This document shows, piece by piece, positions 59,811 through 64,000 of a DNA stretch of 64,000 nt. The number at the start of each line of letters is the position of its first letter. Position 1 is the stretch's first letter. The translations under genes were made by a program, and so were the position numbers. The notes below the pieces were generated by a model. It had not been told where the DNA came from, made no database searches, and saw nothing but the letters and a program-made list of their open reading frames with translations. The DNA comes from Fagopyrum homotropicum (lineage: Eukaryota; Streptophyta; Magnoliopsida; Caryophyllales; Polygonaceae), in assembly GCA_033239125.1 (NCBI GenBank), contig BSWB01000001.1:59625416-59689415 (forward strand). Direction: 5' to 3'.

Positions 59811-59827
59811 AAGTAAGAGACTTACTT
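59811..59827 (-). promoter_or_regulatory. AAGTAAG/CTTACTT hairpin in the copia LTR
   Basis: Minus strand AAGTAAG-TCT-CTTACTT is a perfect 7-bp inverted repeat about 215 bases downstream of the TATA box. It is followed by AG, so GTAAGTCTCTTACTTAG echoes the gypsy LTR hairpin. Confidence 0.5.
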
Positions 59828-60039
59828 GTCTTACTTTGTAGAAAGGGTATTCCTAGGTTTTGTCAATACAAAACCAAAGTAAGATGGATGCCTATCCTTT
59901 GTCAATACAAAGGAACTATACTGGTCTTTCGAGTTTTGCAAACAAGCTTATAAGAAGGCCTATCCAATGTCAATACAATGGAACTAGAAGCTTTATTGTT
60001 GCAAAAACGAATGTCGAATCAAGTGCAAATGAATCTCCC

Positions 60040-60046
60040 TTTTATA
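60040..60046 (-). promoter_or_regulatory. TATA box of the copia LTR
   Basis: Minus strand CTATAAAAGGGAG. Confidence 0.6.
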
Positions 60047-60690
60047 GGCATAGGGGGCCACAGTTTTGGGGAGTTAAAAGCGGTTAAAAGCGATTAAAAT
60101 CGGTTATGGAAGTTACTTGGAAGTTACTTGGAAGATGGGCCTTGAATCCCTAAAAAGTCCGAGGCCCGAGGCCCACATAGGGAGCCCAAAACCGCTCCCC
60201 GGAGCTAGCTTAGAGCTAGCTTATTTTTCTTGGTCCAAACACTTCCAATGAGCTTCATTCACTTTAATATAGCTAGGGTAAGCTCCAAGATCCTCAAATA
60301 CTCAATATCTTAGCTCAAGCTAGTGTAGCTCCTTAAGAAGCTCACTAGCTGCTTCATTGACATTCACTAAGCATTTGAGCTTGGATTGCTCTCAGTTTTT
60401 AACCACATATTCTTTAGCCAATATAAGGCCTAAGAACCAAAGGTGTGCCGATAAAATGTGGCTAAAAAACCCCAAACGTCGGCCTTCTAAAAGCTAGCAC
60501 AAGTTGACCTTGTCGTGAATCACCTTGCTTTGATTCGACTCCCCTTATAATACTAGTTGTTCTTAGTGCCGGTCACTTGGCTTGCCTCCCGCAACCCGGA
60601 CCATAGTGACACACATGTAAACAACTCATTGCACCTTGTCTCAAGACAAGCTCAACGGTTACAATGAAGACTTAGCCCAAATCTTCAACA

Positions 60691-60703
60691 TTCCTCCCTC
60701 ATT
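60691..60703 (-). promoter_or_regulatory. Polypurine tract of the copia element
   Basis: Minus strand ATGAGGGAGGAA lies immediately before the LTR start TGTTGAAG. Confidence 0.8.
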
Positions 60704-61228
60704 TGAGCAAAGTCAAGAAACTTTTAATAGACATACATCCAAACAAAATATTCGCATAATCATAAATATCTTTCGATTGAATTTATTGAATTAGTATAAT
60801 TACACATTCTGCACTAAAGAATTGTGGTGTCCTAATGGATTGAACCACTTAACTTGTTTAAGTACATGAAGGCAACATACACGAAATTTACATTTCCTTT
60901 ACAAATAAATGACACATTTAAAGGCTATTGTGTCCTAATCCTTTAATGAACATATAGGCGAGTCGACCATCTACTCCCTTGAAAAAGCCTTGACACTTCA
61001 CGTTCACGTAGTCAACTCTCTTTTGATCTTGCACCTATAATTGCAATTTTTCAAAAGAGTTGTTAAGAAATCACATATTTCAAACTATACATATTATATA
61101 GGCATAGAGCATTACCTTGGATGGACATATTATGCTCACAACTTCTTGGAATGGGCTTTCCTCATTGAATTCGGCTAAGGCATCAAGCCATAGGCGAATT
61201 GGGTGTCCCACGACAAGTCGTTATCAAT
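60704..61228 (-). other. 3' untranslated part of the copia element
   Basis: About 520 bp lies between the pol stop and the polypurine tract. It is non-coding, AT-rich, and shows no conserved feature beyond those listed. Confidence 0.6.
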
Positions 61229-64000
61229 TTAGGTCGTTAACCCCATCCCCTTGGCTGACTTTTGAACTAAGTCCCTAGCCAAGCTCTTGGTTAAGTGATC
61301 GGCTAGATTATTGTGTGTTCTCACAAAATCGACCGATATTATACCGTGAGTTATGAGCTCTCTAACCGAGCTATGTCTCACACCAAGATGTCTTGATTTC
61401 CCATTGTACGTTTGGCTATAAGCTTTAGCCAACGTAGCTGCACTATCACAATGAATCGAGATAGGAGAAACCGGTTTTGGCCATAGAGGAATTTCTAGAA
61501 CTAAATTTCTTAGCCATTCAGCTTCCTTGCCGGCAGCGGCAAGTGCCACAAACTCGGACTCCATGGTCGAGGTTGTAATGCACGTTTGCTTCTTTGAAGC
61601 CCATGAAATGGCACCACCACCTAACAAGAAAACCCATCCTGTGGTGGATGAGTGATCATCTAGATTAGTGATCCATGACGCATCCGAGTAGCCTTCTATC
61701 ACTGAAGGATACTTACTGTACAATATGCCAAAACCCATGGTCCCCTTGAGGTACCTAAGCACACGCCTTATTGCCTTCCAATGTTGTGAGCTAAGACAAC
61801 TTGTGTATCTACTCAATTTACCAATAGCAAAAGCAATATCTGGCCTAGTGCTAGTCATTGTATACATGCAACATCCTATTACTTGTGCATACTCAAGTTG
61901 AGAGACAGTTGATCCTTGGTTGGGCATCAACTTCTCACTTGAGTCCATAGGAGTACTAACAATTGTACTTTTATCACATTGAAAGCGTTTGACAATCTTC
62001 TCAATGTAGTGTGATTATGTAAGGCTTAAGCCTTTGAAATCACGTTTGATTCTTATGCCTAGAATCACATCCGCCTCACCTAAGTCTTTCATAGAAAACT
62101 TAGTGGATAAGAAATCCTTAGTAAGATCTACTTGTCTTTGGTTTGTTCCAAAGATCAACATGTCATCAACATATAAGCATATGATCACACCTTGACCGGT
62201 ATGATCAAACTTACTGTAGACACACTTGTCAGCTTGATTTATCTTAAATCCATTTGACAATACGACATCATCAAACTTTTGATGCCATTGTTTTGGAGCT
62301 TGCTTTAGTCCATACAAGGATTTGACCAAGCGACATACTTTGTGCTCTTGTCCTTTTAAAACAAATCCTTCAGGTTGTCTTATATACACTTCCTCATCTA
62401 GATCACCATTAAGGAATGCTGTCTTGACATCTATTTGATGAATCACTAGATTATGTATAGCCGCCATAGCTATTAATAACCTAATTGTTGTAATCCTAGC
62501 CACCGGAGCATATGTGTCAAAGTAATCGACACCTTCCCTTTGTCTAAAGCCTTGGATGACCAAGCGTGCTTTAAACTTGTCAATGGAACCGTCAACTTTC
62601 ATCTTCCTCTTGAAGATCCATTTGCATCCCAAAGGTTTGCAACCGGAAGGAAGGTTGGCTAACTCCCATATATGGTTACCCATAATGGAGTCCATCTCCT
62701 CTTGGATTGCTTCCTTCCAAAAGGCAACATCTTGAGACTTCATGACCTCGTCAAATGTCTTTGGATCCTCATCTATATGAAAGTAAGAGTGACGATCCAT
62801 TTCATTATCCCTTGACCCTTCAACCAAGAATACTTGGAAAATCGATTTTTGGGACAAATTAGTGCTCATAGGAGCAATCTTTGGCAAGTCAAGCCCGTGA
62901 GACGTTTGCCAGGATCCATCTTGAATCCTATGATGCTTGTTTGGGTATTCCTCATCTAAGGTCATGTTGATCACTTCCCTAGGCCTAGGAGCCGAGGTGA
63001 AGCGATCTTCATCAAATATGTCATCCCTAGACTCTACTACGGTATTAACCGTGATGAAGTCATTTGGTTCTATCACATAGAACCTATAAGCTTTGGAGTG
63101 TTCGGCATAGCCAATGAACACACACTCAACACCTCTTTCACCTAAAGTCTTATGTTTGTTGTCATTTAGCCTTACTATGGCTCGACATTCCCAAACTCGT
63201 AAGTAATGTAGGTTTGGCTTTCTTTTGAACCATAGTTCGTAAGGAGTCTTCTTGCTTCTTTTGTTTGGAACACGATTAAGCAAGTAGTTTGCCGTGAGCA
63301 TAGCTTCACCCCAAAACGAATTCTTAAGACTCGAGTAAGACAACATGGCATTGACCATCTCTTTAAGCACTCGGTTCTTTCGTTCGGCCACACCATTCGA
63401 TTGTGGTGTGTAAGGTGCCATGGTCTCATGTATGATTCCAACACTCTCAAAGTATTCCTTATCCATAAATTCACCACCACGATCCGTGCATAGTCTTTTC
63501 ATTAAGGTACCTTGTTGCAACTCAGATTCATTCTTGAATACATAGAATTTGTCTAAGGCATCACTCTTTGCAAAGAGTAGATATACGTAACAATACCTAG
63601 AGTAATCATCTATGAATGTCACGTAATACTTCTTCTTTCCTAATGAAGGAGTAGAGTGCAAGTCGCCTAGATCCGAGTGTACTAAGCCGAGCATTGATTG
63701 TTCTCTTTCAACTCTAAGAAATGGAAGTCTTGTTATCTTGGTCAACATGCACGTTTTACACTTGTCTTTTGGCAAGTCCAGTTTAGGTAAACTACCATCC
63801 TTAGTCATGTCATTCATACGCTTAAAATGAACATGTCCAAGTCGTGCATGCCATTTAACAAAATCACAATTGGAAGAAGAAGAAGAAGAAGACAATGTAA
63901 ACAAACTGTTCTTGTTTATATTACTATTAGAAAGTTTATTACATAAAGAGAGAAGAAACATATTATTTTTCCAATGGCCAAAGCCTACAAATGTTCCTCT
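61229..64000 (-). pseudogene. Ty1/copia pol: integrase, RT and RNase H, one in-frame TAA; 5' end outside window
   Basis: The minus-strand frame is open from the window edge (64000) through Met at 63961 to TAA 62017-62015, then continues in the same frame to 61229. Domains numbered from that Met: zinc finger-like WHARLGH...CKTCMLTK (37-75); integrase core with D97, D160 and E193 (HSDLGD, CTDRGGEF, NGVAERKNR); RT with FDTYAPVARI, VKTAFLNGDL and YVDDM (597-601); after the TAA, RNase H with STRPDIAFAIG, EGYSDASW, TMESEFVALA and NNLADHLTK. Integrase before RT marks Ty1/copia. The stop lies where copia proteins usually have Gln (CAA to TAA). gag and the 5' LTR are beyond the window. RT and integrase residues look intact. 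Confidence 0.93.

Larger units (their letters stand above)
59276..60690 (-). repeat. 3' LTR of a Ty1/copia element (minus strand)
   Basis: On the minus strand the LTR starts TGTTGAAGATTTGGG at 60690, right after the purine tract, and probably ends AATTAACA at 59276, giving TGTT...AACA ends. The outer border is inferred from this inverted match; the partner LTR lies outside the window, so no target duplication can be tested. It contains a TATA box (60046-60040), a hairpin (59827-59811) and the 42-bp minisatellite. Confidence 0.7.

Overview
The window is eudicot nuclear DNA. Host genes have many short introns with GT/AG borders, encode plant-specific proteins, and sit in a thick layer of nested transposable elements. 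About 11 kb (31.7-42.4 kb) is a host gene island; nearly everything else is transposon-derived. I cannot name the species.

Layout. (1) 1-18.6 kb is a nested Ty3/gypsy block. An old chromovirus-like element (Element 1, 147-17524) is split by a younger one (Element 2, 4856-14053) with a perfect 5-bp target duplication (TGAGG). The block abuts a 3' LTR fragment (17525-18598). (2) 18.6-25.3 kb is a decayed minus-strand spliced gene of the mobile-element-associated, Ulp1-linked type. One of its coding exons is interrupted by a solo LTR (19326-22262, TSD TCATT). (3) 26.1-31.3 kb holds small DNA transposons: a MITE, one Helitron nested 5 bp inside the start of another, and a 1.6-kb terminal-inverted-repeat element. 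(4) 31.7-42.4 kb carries three host genes: a mitochondrial-type sphingoid long-chain-base kinase (LCBK2-like, 12 exons), an MPK4-type MAP kinase (6 exons) with an unusual DWG in place of DFG, and, converging on it, an MSL1-type mechanosensitive channel (6 exons, minus strand). (5) 43.2-47.3 kb is a graveyard of LINE and LTR fragments. (6) 47306-57704 is a nearly intact Ty3/gypsy element (Element 3; TSD CATAT) whose 4.7-kb gag-pol frame has a single in-frame TAG. (7) 59.3-64.0 kb is the 3' part of a minus-strand Ty1/copia element with one in-frame TAA; it runs off the window.

The host genes share no pathway (sphingolipid phosphorylation, MAPK signalling, organellar osmotic release) and are simply neighbours.

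The most interesting signal is in the LTRs. Gypsy LTRs of clearly different sequence share two or three small RNA-like stem-loops downstream of the TATA box. The first is a GTAAGTC...GACTTAC hairpin that contains a consensus 5' splice site; its loop varies (UUCG, UCCG, CUCG, AUA) while its stem stays fixed. A weaker version occurs in the unrelated copia LTR. The second is an AACGGTTT...AAACCG palindrome just before an acceptor-like TAG. The third, near the PBS, has a fixed CAYTGTGW loop and covarying stems. Element 1 also has five serial hairpins with compensatory changes upstream of its 3' LTR. Exon borders, LTR borders and repeats were read by eye; no alignment or folding was run.
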